DNA from: Chrysoperla carnea
Lineage: Eukaryota; Arthropoda; Insecta; Neuroptera; Chrysopidae
DNA length: 64,000 nt
NCBI RefSeq assembly: GCF_905475395.1
Contig: NC_058342.1
Coordinates: 7,562,001-7,626,000 of the forward strand
Direction of reading: 5' to 3'
In this document: in pieces, positions 45,345 to 57,181 of the stretch
Position numbering within the stretch: the first letter of the stretch is position 1
How the letters are laid out: each line of letters begins with the position of its first letter
Notes under the pieces: model-generated
The model's input: the letters and a program-made list of their open reading frames with translations, nothing else
Told to the model about the DNA's origin: nothing
Databases searched by the model: none
Program-made: the position numbers and the translations under genes

Positions 45345-46532
45345 TGTACAAACTTGTTTTGTATGAAATTATTGAAAGCTAGAAATTTTTCTAGTTCGTT
45401 GTTGCATGACTTAAGTTTTGTGTTTAATTCCTTCACAAGCGATAGCATTTTTTCGATGTTTATCAGTTGATTTAATTGTTTTAATTCACTTGTGAGTTCA
45501 TTAAAGCCACTGAATTGATTGTTTATGTTATGTTGTTGCGTTTGTTGTGTTGTTGTTGTTGCTGTTGCTGTTGTTATTGTTGTTGCTGTTGTTGGTATTG
45601 TTGTTGTTGTTGGTATTGCTGTTGTTGTTGGTTATGTTGTGTTGCTCTGTTTTGTGTGTGTGTGTCATGGTTGGTGTTGCATTATTTGTGTTTCTTAGCC
45701 ATGGATTTGTTGTTGGCACTGTCGCCGGTATATATTTTGTTGTTTGTCTCTCTTGTGATGTTTTACTTTTTAATTGGAGTTTTTTCAGGAAAACGGGGCA
45801 TTCCATGTGGAATGCAAGGTGATTGACTTGACAAATGGCGCATTTTATGTGTTTGCTGGTGTTTGGGTCTTCTTTTTTAACTTTGTCGCAGTCCCTAGTC
45901 CAGTGGTTTCCTGCGCACTTTAAGCATGTTGTTGCAGTTACTTCCCGAATGGCCCCAGACCTGGCATCGCCTACATTGGGTGATGGGGGGGATGTTGTGT
46001 CTTTTTTCCCAAGTTATCTTGGTTCTATTGACGTACTTTATATTTTTGTTTAGATATTTTAATGAAATTGTACTGTCACATACAACCAAGAATAACCCTT
46101 TATTTGTATTTTTTAACTTGAAGCCCTTGTCCACGTTCATCTTGTGCACGCTTTCCAGTTCCTCCTTAATTTCTTCCGTGTCTGTGGCACTGTCCATTCT
46201 CCTTAGTATGAACGCGTGCTTTATTTATTATCGTCCGTATCCATGTTGTTATTCACAGTTTCGTTGAGGTTTATCACATTTTTTTGAGTTTCACCGTTAT
46301 TTATTTTAATTGCTTCACTTGTTGAAGCACTATTGTCTGTTATTAGGGGTATATCATCACACGTGTCTCTATCACTAATTACTTTTGTGTCTTTTATCAC
46401 TAATTTTTCACTTTTTTCACAAATTTTTGAGGATATGTTTGGTGTATCCACCACTATCACTTTGTTGGTCGGTAAGGATTGGGCTTGCCCATTCTTATTT
46501 AGCCTTTTTACTGCACGAGGCTTAGGCTTCAT
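45337..46532 (-). pseudogene. Jockey-like LINE ORF1 (gag-like, zinc knuckles, poly-Asn)
   Basis: The N-terminal piece 46,532-46,221 is followed, in other frames, by 46,197-45,895 with CRRCQVWGHSGSNC. After a one-base shift come CLKCAGNHWTRDC and CAICQVNHLAFHMEC, making three knuckles. A long Asn/Thr stretch encoded by the (GTT)n-type tract follows, then a Leu-rich end that terminates within the ORF2 start. Such proteins bind the LINE RNA. Two frameshifts make it defective. Confidence 0.85.
45536..45650 (+). repeat. GTT/GCT trinucleotide microsatellite inside LINE ORF1
   Basis: Runs of GTTGTTGTTGCTGTTGCTG with variants. On the minus (coding) strand it is poly-Asn with Thr and Ser. Confidence 0.9.
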
Positions 46533-46634
46533 GCAGCAACTTGGTTGTTTTTAAGTTTTATTGAACTTTTGTAAAAAAAAAAAAACAATTTTTGATTATC
46601 TAATCCTGTTATCTAAGCTTGTCATTTATTTTTC

Positions 46635-46888
46635 ATAACTTTTTCGCTTTTTTTCAAGGTTTAGCAACCGAATTACCGTCTGGCAAATTAATTTTAGATT
46701 TTTGTATACTTAAATAACATAATATTAAAATTACAGACATAATAAAATTCTTTTAAAATTTTGTATTATGACCTGTACATTTAGGCTGCGCAGTACTAAA
46801 TGCAACCACTTCCGGCAGCCAGACCGCCCAAGCTCTAACAGAAAGAGCAAGGGGAACAACATATCATAAAATCAGCAAGAATAAAATT
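46635..46888 (-). repeat. 254-bp repeat, right copy of an inverted pair
   Basis: Reverse complement of 35,579-35,829. Lies ~75 bases beyond the 5' end of the LINE ORF1 region. Confidence 0.9.
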
Positions 46889-47526
46889 CTCTCTCGAAAA
46901 TGTTGCGAGCTCTTATATATATTATCATATATATAGGAGCATATTGTCATTTATATATACTATAAGAATATATAAATGACAAGTAGAATTGTATAGAAGT
47001 GAAAACGCACATCCGTATGAAATATATGGAAATAATCCCGATTCGTTAAGCCGAATCTATACAAAACAAAGTAAACTTTGTCCGCCCAGAGCCCGCCACG
47101 GTATTTTAAATATTTTAGTTAAATTTATTACCCTTTCTTCTGAAAAGTATTTTTTTATTTTTGAGGAGAAATACTTTATAATAACATCAAGTAGCCAATA
47201 ATATGTATATATTCATTACCGATACAATCTTCTATCTTCTGTTAATCAAATACATATTCCCTTTGTCATTTCACTTTTGAATACACAAACAGTACATATA
47301 TACTGTCTCTCTCATTTACTTATAAACATATATTACATATCTCACTCATAACAAAATCACACAAAAAAAATAATACACACACATACACACACACACATAT
47401 ATATATATTTCTTGTATCAATATAAATTTTTATTTATTTTGGAAACATTGTGTTTTGTATTTTTTAACTATTGAAAGAAATATGATATGTACTTGTACAT
47501 TTCATTTTACTGTCTTATCTTATTAT
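46889..47526. other. Non-coding stretch with hairpin and microsatellite
   Basis: TTGTCATTTATATA pairs with TATATAAATGACAA (46,944-46,982). A smaller stem, GATTCG/CGAATC, lies near 47,039-47,056. A (CA)n then (TA)n microsatellite spans about 47,365-47,410. No gene. Confidence 0.55.
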
Positions 47527-48560
47527 CTATATTATTTTGGAAAACAAATTACAGGTTCGAATTTTCATGTCTCTGGGAATGCGGGCATCAATAATTTCTG
47601 GAATAATGCAATTTAAATAAAATGCTTGCAATTTTGGAAGCATTACAATCTTCCAAAGGTCATTATCCCTAACGATTTTTTTGACTGCAATTTCTTTTCC
47701 ATTATAAATTACCAAATCGCATAATTCACTTTTTGTAATATTTAATTGCCCTTGTATTTGATAATAGTAGGGGTAAAAAGCTTACCGGTTTTTATTTCCC
47801 TCTACAGTGTAACATTTTTGTTTATTTGTGGCCAAAATATCTTATTAACGAAACGAAGCATTTAATGTCTACAATGTCTTCGGTCCCAACCAAACCACCG
47901 GGACTGACCCAAGACAAGGATTTTCAAAATCAATAAACAGGCCGCATTTTTCAACTTCTACATTATTCTGTATTTCATACAGATTTAATGCCACCGTTTC
48001 ATTGATACGACCATATTCCATTGATTTTGAAAATACTTACTCCCCCATTTAGTAAATTTTCAACTAAATTATGTGAGGAAGTTGTTTCTTTACGATTAAT
48101 CAACATATTTTTGTGAAGTTTTTGCCATTTTGCATTGTCATGTTGACCCCTTGTTCCTTCCTCCACTTTTTTTTTGATGGTACGTTGTTTTTTAATCGTA
48201 AAAGAAATGTTTTTGCTTCCTCTAGCATGGCCTCTTCACAAATATTTGGTTGGGAGTTATAAGGCCCGTAGTTTTTATCAGGTTCTTTTCATAGCTTTAT
48301 TGGCCGTTTTGATAAATACTTTACTAAATGTTTTACCAATGATCGTGCATTTAGGTGAAGATGGGCCTAAATGGCAACTAGGTCCACTTGTATGCGATAG
48401 AGCAGCGTCAACGCTACGCATTTCATATCCACCTCGTTTCGTTAAGCTTGTCCTCTTCCCCTCATTAAATTTGGACACTAACGACAGGTATCTATAAAAA
48501 ACAATTAAAATCCTTCCACTCAAATGCTTTCTTATAATTATTTAGTTTCCAGTTTAATAC
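47527..48560 (-). pseudogene. YqaJ-type nuclease remnant
   Basis: From 48,523 down the minus strand reads FNEGKRTSLTKRGGYEMRS, then in shifting frames TSSHNLVEN, EYGRINETVALNLYEIQNN, VEKCGLFIDFENPCLG and GLVGTEDIVDIKC. The last piece reads YQIQGQLNITKSELCDLVIY, IVRDNDLWK and FYLNCIIPEI (to about 47,580). These are the LGxxPDG, DIK and QxQGQL motifs of YqaJ proteins. The nuclease acidic residue in the PDG motif is lost. Many stops. It is unlike the YqaJ gene at 42.5 kb and so comes from another element family. Confidence 0.72.
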
Positions 48561-48977
48561 CATACCTCTCTGCTTCATTGGTTGATTCGTCGAAAGCTAC
48601 ACGATCTGCTTTCCTAATAATGGGGTCAAATATTAACAGGCCCAACTTTATTCAATTCCCAATACATAAGAGAGAGTAATATATCTTTATTATGCGATGA
48701 AAAGGAGCGACGTCAAATAGTTATTATTTTTCTGTAAACACTCCTTCTTATCATACCTGTGTTGTGTAGGTGGAGGTACAAATATCATACTACATTATTT
48801 TATAACACACAACAAATATTCATTGCATTTTGTATATGCATACAACATTGTGTGTATTCTCTTATTATTCTTTTATTGAAAGCGTTTTTCCCTCTTATAA
48901 TGAAAAGAAAGAAAAATTTTGAAATTTTCATTCACCAATTGGATAGGAATGCTATTTTATTCCATTTAATTAAATAT

Positions 48978-49145
48978 GAATTTTTTCGAATTTAATTATA
49001 TATTCGTTTTGAAAATGAAAATTGGGGAAATTAATGAAAATTTTGAAAAATCAAGATAGACAAAAGGGGTAGATTTGAAAGTAGTACAACATATCCAAAT
49101 TTCAAATTGAAATAATATTTGGTTCAAGAGATTGGTAGGAAAAAC
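48978..49145 (+). repeat. 168-bp direct repeat, copy 1
   Basis: Begins GAATTTTTTCGAATTTAATT. Nearly identical to 50,452-50,619, with fewer than ten differences by eye. More diverged similarity extends ~100 bp upstream in both. Non-coding. Confidence 0.9.
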
Positions 49146-49164
49146 TATCAAACGATTTTTTCGA

Positions 49165-49258
49165 ATACAATTTCTTTTCCATTATAAATAACAAAGTCGC
49201 AGACTGCTTGTTAGGTAATATTTAATTGCCCTTGTATTTAATATTAAAAGAGATCCGC
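49165..49258 (-). pseudogene. Small second YqaJ fragment
   Basis: The minus strand has CAAGGGCAATTAAATATTAC and TTTATAATGGAAAAGAAAT, matching 47,690-47,760 (the QGQLNIT and VIYNGKEI codons) with several changes. A partial copy of the same nuclease family about 1.5 kb from the larger remnant. Confidence 0.65.
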
Positions 49259-50451
49259 ATCAACCTGAAATGGTTTTAAATGGACTTTAGTAAAATAATT
49301 TATATACAATTCTTGATTTTATAAGCTTACCTTATTTTAGATCCCAATTATAATTTAAAAGTTCATATCAGCATTTATTTCATATAAGTTTAATTTTTCT
49401 TACCAATATAAAATTTGTAAATGAGCTCATGCTGTGTGTCGTGAAGCGACCCTCATAATTTTTGAAATATAAATGTGGATTCATAATTTAATAAAAAACT
49501 AACCGATAAAACAAATTAGCTTATCAATTTCTAAACAAAAGGTTCAGGAGATGCTGAAAATTTTCGTCCTTTTTGTCCTAAAACTAACCGTTCTCGAAAT
49601 ATAGCCATTTTCCCACTTTCACATGTAAGTTAAAAAATACGTATTCGACCAATAAACACAATAAAATTTAAAAAAAAAATCATTATGGGTATAACATTTT
49701 CCAAATTCTCGAGTTTTCCCAAAATTTTGCATTGATGTTATTTGGAAAAACATTACAAGCAAGAGGTTTATGAGATGCCCAAGTTGTCCGTCTTACTCTA
49801 TAATTTTAGAAACTGAAAAAATTTAAGATAATTACCTTGAATTGGACTGAACTAAACGGCTAGTAGACGCTTCAATATCAGGGAAAGTTACATTTTCAGT
49901 CGAGCTAATAAATTATATTATATAAAATTTGTTTTAAAAAATTGATTTAAAAACATACCTAAAAGTTTTCTGTGATCGAAACTAAACGTCTATTTATAAA
50001 AAAAATATTATTAAATTATGGTTAAAATAATTAGGTTATTAGAATAGCAGTATAATGTACACACCTTCTATATAAAAATCCACGTCAAAATAAAACACTT
50101 TAAAATAAATTTACACAAAGCTTCTTCTTTAACTCTTTAACAAACTGAAAATTTTTGTCACTAAAAAATGAAAATATCACTTAAAACTCAGTGGCACTAG
50201 GAAAAGATAAAACAAACCATATTCTATATAGACAGGCATACAAGTTTAAACAGACCTAACTAAACGAGGAGAAATTGAATACACATACACACACAACGTT
50301 TTATTGCTTATATTGTAGATAGGAAGGAGAATTGTAAAAATATATAAAATTGAAAGTATTTTTCCTACCAATAATGAAAAGTAAAGGAAAATTCTGAAAT
50401 TTTTGCAAATGTATACTTTGCAAATGCTATTTGCTTTGTTAAGGCTATCTC
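49259..50451. other. Unassigned AT-rich stretch
   Basis: No gene recognised. The final ~100 bases resemble the sequence before the first 168-bp repeat (48,876-48,970). Confidence 0.4.
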
Positions 50452-50619
50452 GAATTTTTTCGAATTTAATTATATATTCGTTTTGAAAATGAAAATTGGG
50501 GAAATTAATGAAAATTTTGAAAAATCAAGCTAGACATAACAGGTAGATTTGAAAGTAGTACAACATATCCAAATTTCAAATTGAAATAATATTTGGTTCA
50601 ACAGATTGGTAGGAAAAAC
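50452..50619 (+). repeat. 168-bp direct repeat, copy 2
   Basis: See the copy at 48,978. It runs directly into the Helitron-type coding region. Confidence 0.9.
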
Positions 50620-52013
50620 GATCTAAAATTTAATACATTGATAAAAAATATGTATAGAACACCCTTAATACGTTTGTTTAGTACGGTAAAGTTGAATGGC
50701 CCACATTATGATGTCTGTGAACCGTTATATAATAAGGAATTAACTGGAAATCTGAAGGAACAGTTTTTAAAGAAATATATTCAAATTATAAAATATATAA
50801 AGGAAGATACTCAACAAACAGACGCAGATGAAAATGAACTTGAGGAAGACTTTAATAACCTACAAAAAGAAACTAAAAATACAAATTCACAAGCTAACAG
50901 TAATATCCTAAGCTTCACAGTACAAAGTGGGAATTCTGAAAATGATGATAATTGTGAATCACTAGATGAATATGAAGATAATTTATCTTTTGTATCTATG
51001 GAAGTGCATCCAGAAGACAATAGGCACATTGAAAATATTCCAATTTTAGACGAAAATACAGAAGAACTAAATACAAATATATACTATCAACAGAAAAAGA
51101 GCAACAAGAGCCAATCCAAATTTTCCAATAATATCATAAATTTAAAAGTAGAAGATATATTCCACATATCAAGATTAATATACCTCGAGCTGGAAGCTGC
51201 TTGTTTCATTCGATTTCGTATGGCATTTATGGAGAAAAAGAGTATTTAAATTATACCCAAATTGTACGTAAAGACGTAGTACGATATATTGCAGATAACT
51301 GGGATGAATATCAAAACTTTACGTGTAATCAATATGGTAATCCTTATTCAACCAAACAAGAATATGTTCAAGAAATGATAAAACATGGTACTTCTGGTAC
51401 ACCGAGGTTAAAATCGCTTCTTTGCTTTATAAACGGCACATCGAAGTTTATTTGAACGAACACAACGTACAATCTTTTGGAGAAAAAACAAACCCTCTTA
51501 CAAGAATATATTTTTTCGGGTGAAAATATTTTGTCTGGCCATTTTGACGTTTGTGAGCCTTTAAATTATGACTAAAACTCTAACGATTTAGAAAATGAAA
51601 TGGATTGAACGAAATGAATCAATTAAGAAGCAGTAAATTAAGTCAACTGGAAATTTCCAACAATATTATAAATTTTATGGTAGAAGATAAATACGTCCCA
51701 CAGACAAAAATTATTATGCCCGGTGATGGAAATTGCTTGTTTAACGCACTTTCATAAACTTTATGGAAAAACAAAGTATTTAGAATACACTCAAATCATC
51801 CGTAATAATGTAGAATACATTTCAGATAACTGTGATGAATTCAATTACGCAAAGTGTAATGAATATGGCAATCCTTATGCAACCAAAGAAGAATACGCCA
51901 CAGCTATGTCTGAAAGAATTATTAAATGGAACCTTATAAACCGCAGAAACTTAATAGGTCATTACTTAAAAATATATGAAAATTTAAAAAAAAAATCTTG
52001 TTGTAGGTCTTGA
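50593..52013 (+). pseudogene. Helitron protein, N-terminal part with two OTU-like domains
   Basis: Opens with an acidic, Asn-rich region (50,593-51,130). A first OTU-like domain follows after a frameshift: SCLFHSISYGIYGEKEYLNY, RYIADNWDEYQNF, YGNPYSTKQEY. A second, at 51,660-51,960, has GDGNCLFNAL, KTKYLEYTQIIRN, YISDNCDEF and YGNPYATKEEY. The catalytic DGNC is intact only in the second; the first reads AGSC. OTU cysteine-protease domains occur in some animal Helitrons; their role is unknown. Stops and shifts show decay. Confidence 0.75.
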
Positions 52014-53752
52014 AATATATCGTTACTTACCGGCTAACTCAAATACATTCACAAAATTTCAATCGTTACTTGGCCGAAGTTTACATCGTTCTACACAAGA
52101 ACCGTATTGTGCATAAACATCTAATAAACCATTAGAGCATGATAAAACGATCATTATAAACGATAGTGGAAAAGCTTCTCTTCTATATAATTTTCCACAG
52201 GATAGCATAAATATTATTGAAGAGAATAAGTGCTGCTGCAATTCAAACACTTGTTTGTTTATTGAAAATAAATTTAAAATATTAAAATCGAGATTTATCG
52301 ATATGTCAAATTGGTGTCCCAAAACAATACTCAATTTTATATCAGAAAACGAAAAACCATTTGACAATAATATTGTGTTCTTTAATAGTCTAAAGGCACA
52401 TTTTCCTAAAATGCGAACTTTAGTACGACAGTTATATGAAATGAAAGCCAATTATAAAAAAATCCGTGAAATTGATAGTGCTTTAGACATTGTTAATTAA
52501 GACAAACTTTCAGTGTTCGGGAACCCGTAAAATTTCTAAATAAATAAGCAAGCATACTTAGTAAATTTTGATGATATAACATCCGACATGAACTTACCAG
52601 AGCACGAAATTTTCAAGAAATATAATAATTCATATGACGAAAAAATGTCTCGATGCACCTAAAAATGAGTCTAAATCTTGTCAAAAATTATTTTGCTTAG
52701 CGCAGTTAAGAAAATTGTCTGCACTTCGTAAACCTATAGAAAGTAATGTCTGGGAACGCTTAAAACGGTTTTTGTAAGAAAAAAAAATTACAGGTAGTAA
52801 TTTTATTTGTCAATTATGTTTAGATTACATACGAAAAAATATCTTACCTGCAAATTTTATTCTTAATGATCTTTATGCTGGAGAAATTCCAAACGAATTG
52901 AAAAAATTGAATGAATATGAAAAAATATTAATTCCAAAATGTTTGTGAAATGTTTTCCAGATCTTTATTATGAAGGTAAATTTGGTCAATTTCATCCTAG
53001 AGAAAAAAAGATAACTTCAGCTGAATTCATCAAATCGCGACTTATGCCTCCATTCGCAATTTAGACATAGTTATCAATATATTTTTTATTTATAAAACGA
53101 TGCGAACTTAAGACAATTAAGTTCAGGTATATATTATAATTTAAATATAACTAAAAAAAATGAAAAACTCACAAAAGAAACGTATCTCGATTGACTACAA
53201 AAGGATGAATTGGAAGGAGATTTAAGTGCATTATTCAATCGTTTACGAAACACTGAACAATTTTGGCGCAAACCAATGATGTGGTCTGTATGTCAAAATA
53301 TTACGGAACACCTACTTTCTTAACAGTTAGCGCATCAAATGGAATTGGTCTGATCTCGAACAATATCTTAGAGACATTAATAGCCCTAAAATGGCAAACA
53401 AACGTATTGGTTAATTAATTGCAAAAGATCCCGTATCGACTTGTAGATTTATTGATATTAAATTTAGGACCTTTTTAGATTTTCTTAATTCACCTGAAGA
53501 ACCTCTAGGCAAAATAGAGCATTTCTGGCGGCTTGAATATCAGTCAAGCCGCCATATGTTTGCAACATTTTCATATTTTACTTTGGGTAAGAGATGCACC
53601 TGTGCTTGATCTTCTACGCAAGAGGTAGCTGATTTCATATCGAAATATATAACATGTGCTATTCCAAACAAAACTACTTCACCAACTTTATATGAACGAG
53701 TCATGAACTATCAAGTACATAAACATAACATTATAATTACTGTTTAAGAAAT
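52014..53752 (+). pseudogene. Helitron protein, central part and Rep (HUH) region
   Basis: Fragments in several frames. A Cys-pair segment, CQLCLDYIRKNILP with LYAGEIPNELKKLNEYEKIL, lies near 52,805-52,950. LFNRLRNTEQFWRKP is at 53,240-53,290, AKDPVSTCRFIDIKFR at 53,420-53,470, FLNSPEEPLGKIEHFW to 53,530, then DAPVL and VADFISKYITCAIPN. This order is that of Helitron Rep domains, which nick DNA and start rolling-circle transposition. The HUH motif itself is destroyed at a small inverted repeat (53,527-53,553). The coding region is interrupted at 53,753 by a Gypsy-like element and resumes at about 58,437. Confidence 0.78.
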
Positions 53753-54005
53753 TGTAGGGTTTTTATTGTACGAAATAATTATTTTTATTTAATTACAAAT
53801 TATTTATTTTATCTTCGCATTTTATAAATTATAACACGAATCCATCCAACAAAACTATATTCATTCTATTCGATACACTAATCTGTAACAGTCAACCACT
53901 CAACATGAACGACGCCATATCTTCTCTGTATATCTTTCGTTGTCCTGAATTACTAAACTTATACCAACTTCACTCAATTATCACTGGTAAGCAAATGTCC
54001 CTACA
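53753..54005 (-). repeat. 3' LTR of the Gypsy-like element
   Basis: 253 bp with perfect 7-bp inverted ends TGTAGGG and CCCTACA. It directly follows a purine-rich tract on the coding strand. Confidence 0.9.
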
Positions 54006-54031
54006 CTACTCCCCCTTCAGTAGCCATGTCG

Positions 54032-57000
54032 TCAAAACTGGACGTATTTGGCTGGGAAGTGAACTTTCCGACCTGTTTGTTCTTTGTGTTGAGGTACATT
54101 TGAGTTTGATGTAGCTGTTTGAGTTGAAGATGATGTAGCGGTAGGTGCTTGTGATGAACATTCTGATTCGTCGGTTAGTATGTATGCTGGTTTAAGTCTA
54201 TCTATTGACACATTTGTGTTTTTCCCATTAATTGCCAATGTATAATATTTTTCGTTGCGATTCAGTATTAAGAATGGTCCTTCATATGGCCGTTCCAAAG
54301 AAATTCGCACTTTGTCGACTCTGACGAATACATGGGAGCACGTTTTTAAGTCCTTATGAATAAAGACTTTGGGGTTATTCGATGTTTTTTGCGATGATTT
54401 TTGGGGCGTTAAATTATTGAAAACAGATCTCAATTGACCAACTAATGTGGGCAAATCGGGGTTTGTTTTATTAAATGGTTGTTCGAAAAAATCACCAGGA
54501 ATTCTTAAGGTGGTTCCGTAAACCAATTCTGCAATTGAAGCATTTGCCTCTTCATGCAATGAATTTCGTGATTCTAACAATATTGTTGAAAGTACGTTAG
54601 TCCATGATTTAGTATCATGTGCCATAATTGCAGCTTTTAACGTACGATGGAAGCGTTCAACTTTTTCGTTGCTTTGTGGATGATATGCTACAGTTTGAGT
54701 TAGGTTTGAACCACAAAGTTTAGCTAGTGCTCTGAATAATTCTGATCTGAATTGTCTTCTTTGGTCAGTCACTATTTGACGGGGACATCCGAATCGAGAA
54801 ATCCAGGCATCGAAAAAATTTGGAGCGACCGTTTCGGCGCTTTGTTTTTTGAGAGGTATTGCTTCCATCCATTTTGTGTATCGATCTATACATGTTAAAC
54901 AATAGCGATAATCTTGTGAAATCGGAAGGGAAAATCTTTCCAAATCGTTTGGAAATTGTTGTAAAGAAGATTTTACGTGTTTTGTCACTTTACTAGATTG
55001 ACAATCTACGCATGCTTTTGTCCAATTTTTAACATCTTTTTTAATATTTTGCCAAATAAATTTGGATACTAACAACCGAATAGTTGTTCGTATACTTGGA
55101 TGTGCCATTGTGTGATAATGTTTAAAAATGTTGTATTTAAATTTTTTAGGTATGTAAGGACGAATATTTTTAGAAACTTCACACCATAATGGTTTTCCAC
55201 CCTGAGTGCAACACTGTTTGAATTGTAACGTCGGAGTGGGATTGTCTCTTAAATTTTTTAGGTCCGTATCAAATGTTTGTTCTGTAGCGATAGCTTCATA
55301 GTCTATCTGAGTTATTTCTTCTATACGCGAAAGTTGATCAGCGACAATATTCTCCTTCCCTGATATGTGACGTATATCAGTTGTGTATTGGGATATATAT
55401 TGTAGATGACGACGTTGTGTCGCAGAAGCTTTTTCGTTATTTTGCTTGAATGCAAAAGTTAACGGAGCGTGGTCTGTATAAATGGGAAATTTTCTACCTT
55501 CGAGAAAATGTTTAAAATTTTTTACAGCCATATACATACTTAATAGTTCGCGATCATACGTAGAATACTTTTTTTGAGCATCGTTAAATTTTTTAGAGAA
55601 AAAACTGATAGGTTTCAGTCCATCTTTTTGTGTTTGAAGTACTGCACCGGCAACAAAATTAGATGCATCAACGTACAATGAGATGTGGCGATTGGCGCTA
55701 GGACACGTAAGAAGTGTAGAAGCTGTGAGAGCTTGTTTGCACTTTTCAAATTGATTAGAGGTTTCCTCCGTCCATGGTACCAAACGCTTATCGTTCTTTT
55801 TAGAATCTTTTAGATAATCATTGAGTAAAGCTTGATTTTCAGCAGCATGTGGAATATGTCTCCTATAAAAATTTATTATGCCGATAAATTGACGTAATTC
55901 TTTGACAGTATTAGGGCGTTTCATTTCTAAAATAACCTGAACTCGCTCGGGATCGGGTCTGATACCTTCAGGTGTTATAAGATAGCCTAAATATACTAGT
56001 TTATTAACACCGAAAACCGATTTATTTACGTTTATTCGTAAGCCAAACGAGTTTAGCCTGTCAAAAACTTGAATGAGATGATTTATGTGTTCGTCATACG
56101 TTTTTGAAGCGATAAGTATGTCGTCTAGGTATGCGAAACAAAATTCTAAGCCTTGCAAGACTTCGTTGATGAAGCGTTGAAAGGAGCTTGGCGCATTGCG
56201 TAAACCAAATGGCATAACGTATAAACCGAATGGTGTGATCACTGCGGTTTTATGGCGATCTTCTTCAGCGACGGGAATTTGATAAAAAGATTTATGTAAG
56301 TCTATTTTCGAATATATAGTGGTATGCTCTAATATTTGGTTCGCATCGTCGATACGCGGAATGGGATATCGATCTGAGAGTGTCCTATCATTCAGACGTC
56401 GATAGTCTCCACATACTCTCCATTGTCCATTTTTTTGTTTAACAATATGAATAGGGCTTGCCCATTGCGATTTTGAGGGTCGAATTATATTCTGATTTAA
56501 AAGAAATTGAAATTCTTTTTTTGCAATTTGTAGCAACTGTGGGTTTAACCTACGTGATTTGCTAAATATTGGGGGTCCGCTACTTGTATTCAAATAATGT
56601 TGCACGTTATGTTTTACTTTTGACGGCGTGAAATTAGGTATTGTTAGATTAGGGTACTATTTTAAGATATCCGAAAATTTGTTTTCAGCTATTAATGAGC
56701 TTAAGGCTTCCTCTTCCCGTGATATTTTATCGATAGCGGCTGAAACCGTTAGTTTAGTTTTCGCATCTATTAATTTTTTATTTTTTAGGTCGATAAGTAA
56801 ATCGAATTTTCTAAGGAAATCCGCACCGAGAATTCCTTTAGATGTTTTTGCAATGAAGAAAGGCCATTCGAATATTCGACGCAGTCCCAAATCAATATTT
56901 AAAACGGTAGTACCAAATGTTGGAATTTCAGTACCGTTAGCAGCGTATAATTTGAAATTTGTGGATTCGCCACGTTTAGAACCGACAGGTATGACGGAAA

Positions 57001-57181
57001 CGTCAGCACCACTGTCTACCAAAAATTTAATACCTGACCGGCGATCTTTCACAAAAAGTCTGTGTTGACGACCTGGAACAGTATCTGAGGCATCACAACC
57101 GGTCGTTAAGTTGTCTGCCTGTTGAAGTTTTCCGGCTTGTTTTTCCATTGACATTTTGCTGTGCATTTTTCTGGTTTGCAT
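54032..57181 (-). pseudogene. Gypsy-like pol polyprotein
   Basis: Open from 57,181 to 54,032 except for one in-frame TAG at 56,657-56,659 between protease and RT. Protease: FLVDSGADVSVIP and GILGADFL. RT: RVCGDYRRLNDRT, SKIDLHKSFYQIPV, MPFGLRNAPSSFQRF, FAYLDDILIAS. RNase H: LYVDASNFVAGAVLQ, STYDRELL, YTDHAPLTFA. Integrase: HPSIRTTIRLL with CVDCQ, then YRYCLTCIDRYTKW, VTDQRRQFRS and NEKVERFHRTLK, and a C-terminal PYEGPFLIL segment. The usual HID of the integrase core is missing, so the first catalytic Asp is gone. The frame overlaps gag by 76 bases in the -1 frame. Confidence 0.92.

Noticed and set aside
45515-45826. Plus-strand Cys/Leu-rich open frames
   Set aside because: Antisense of the poly-Asn microsatellite within LINE ORF1.
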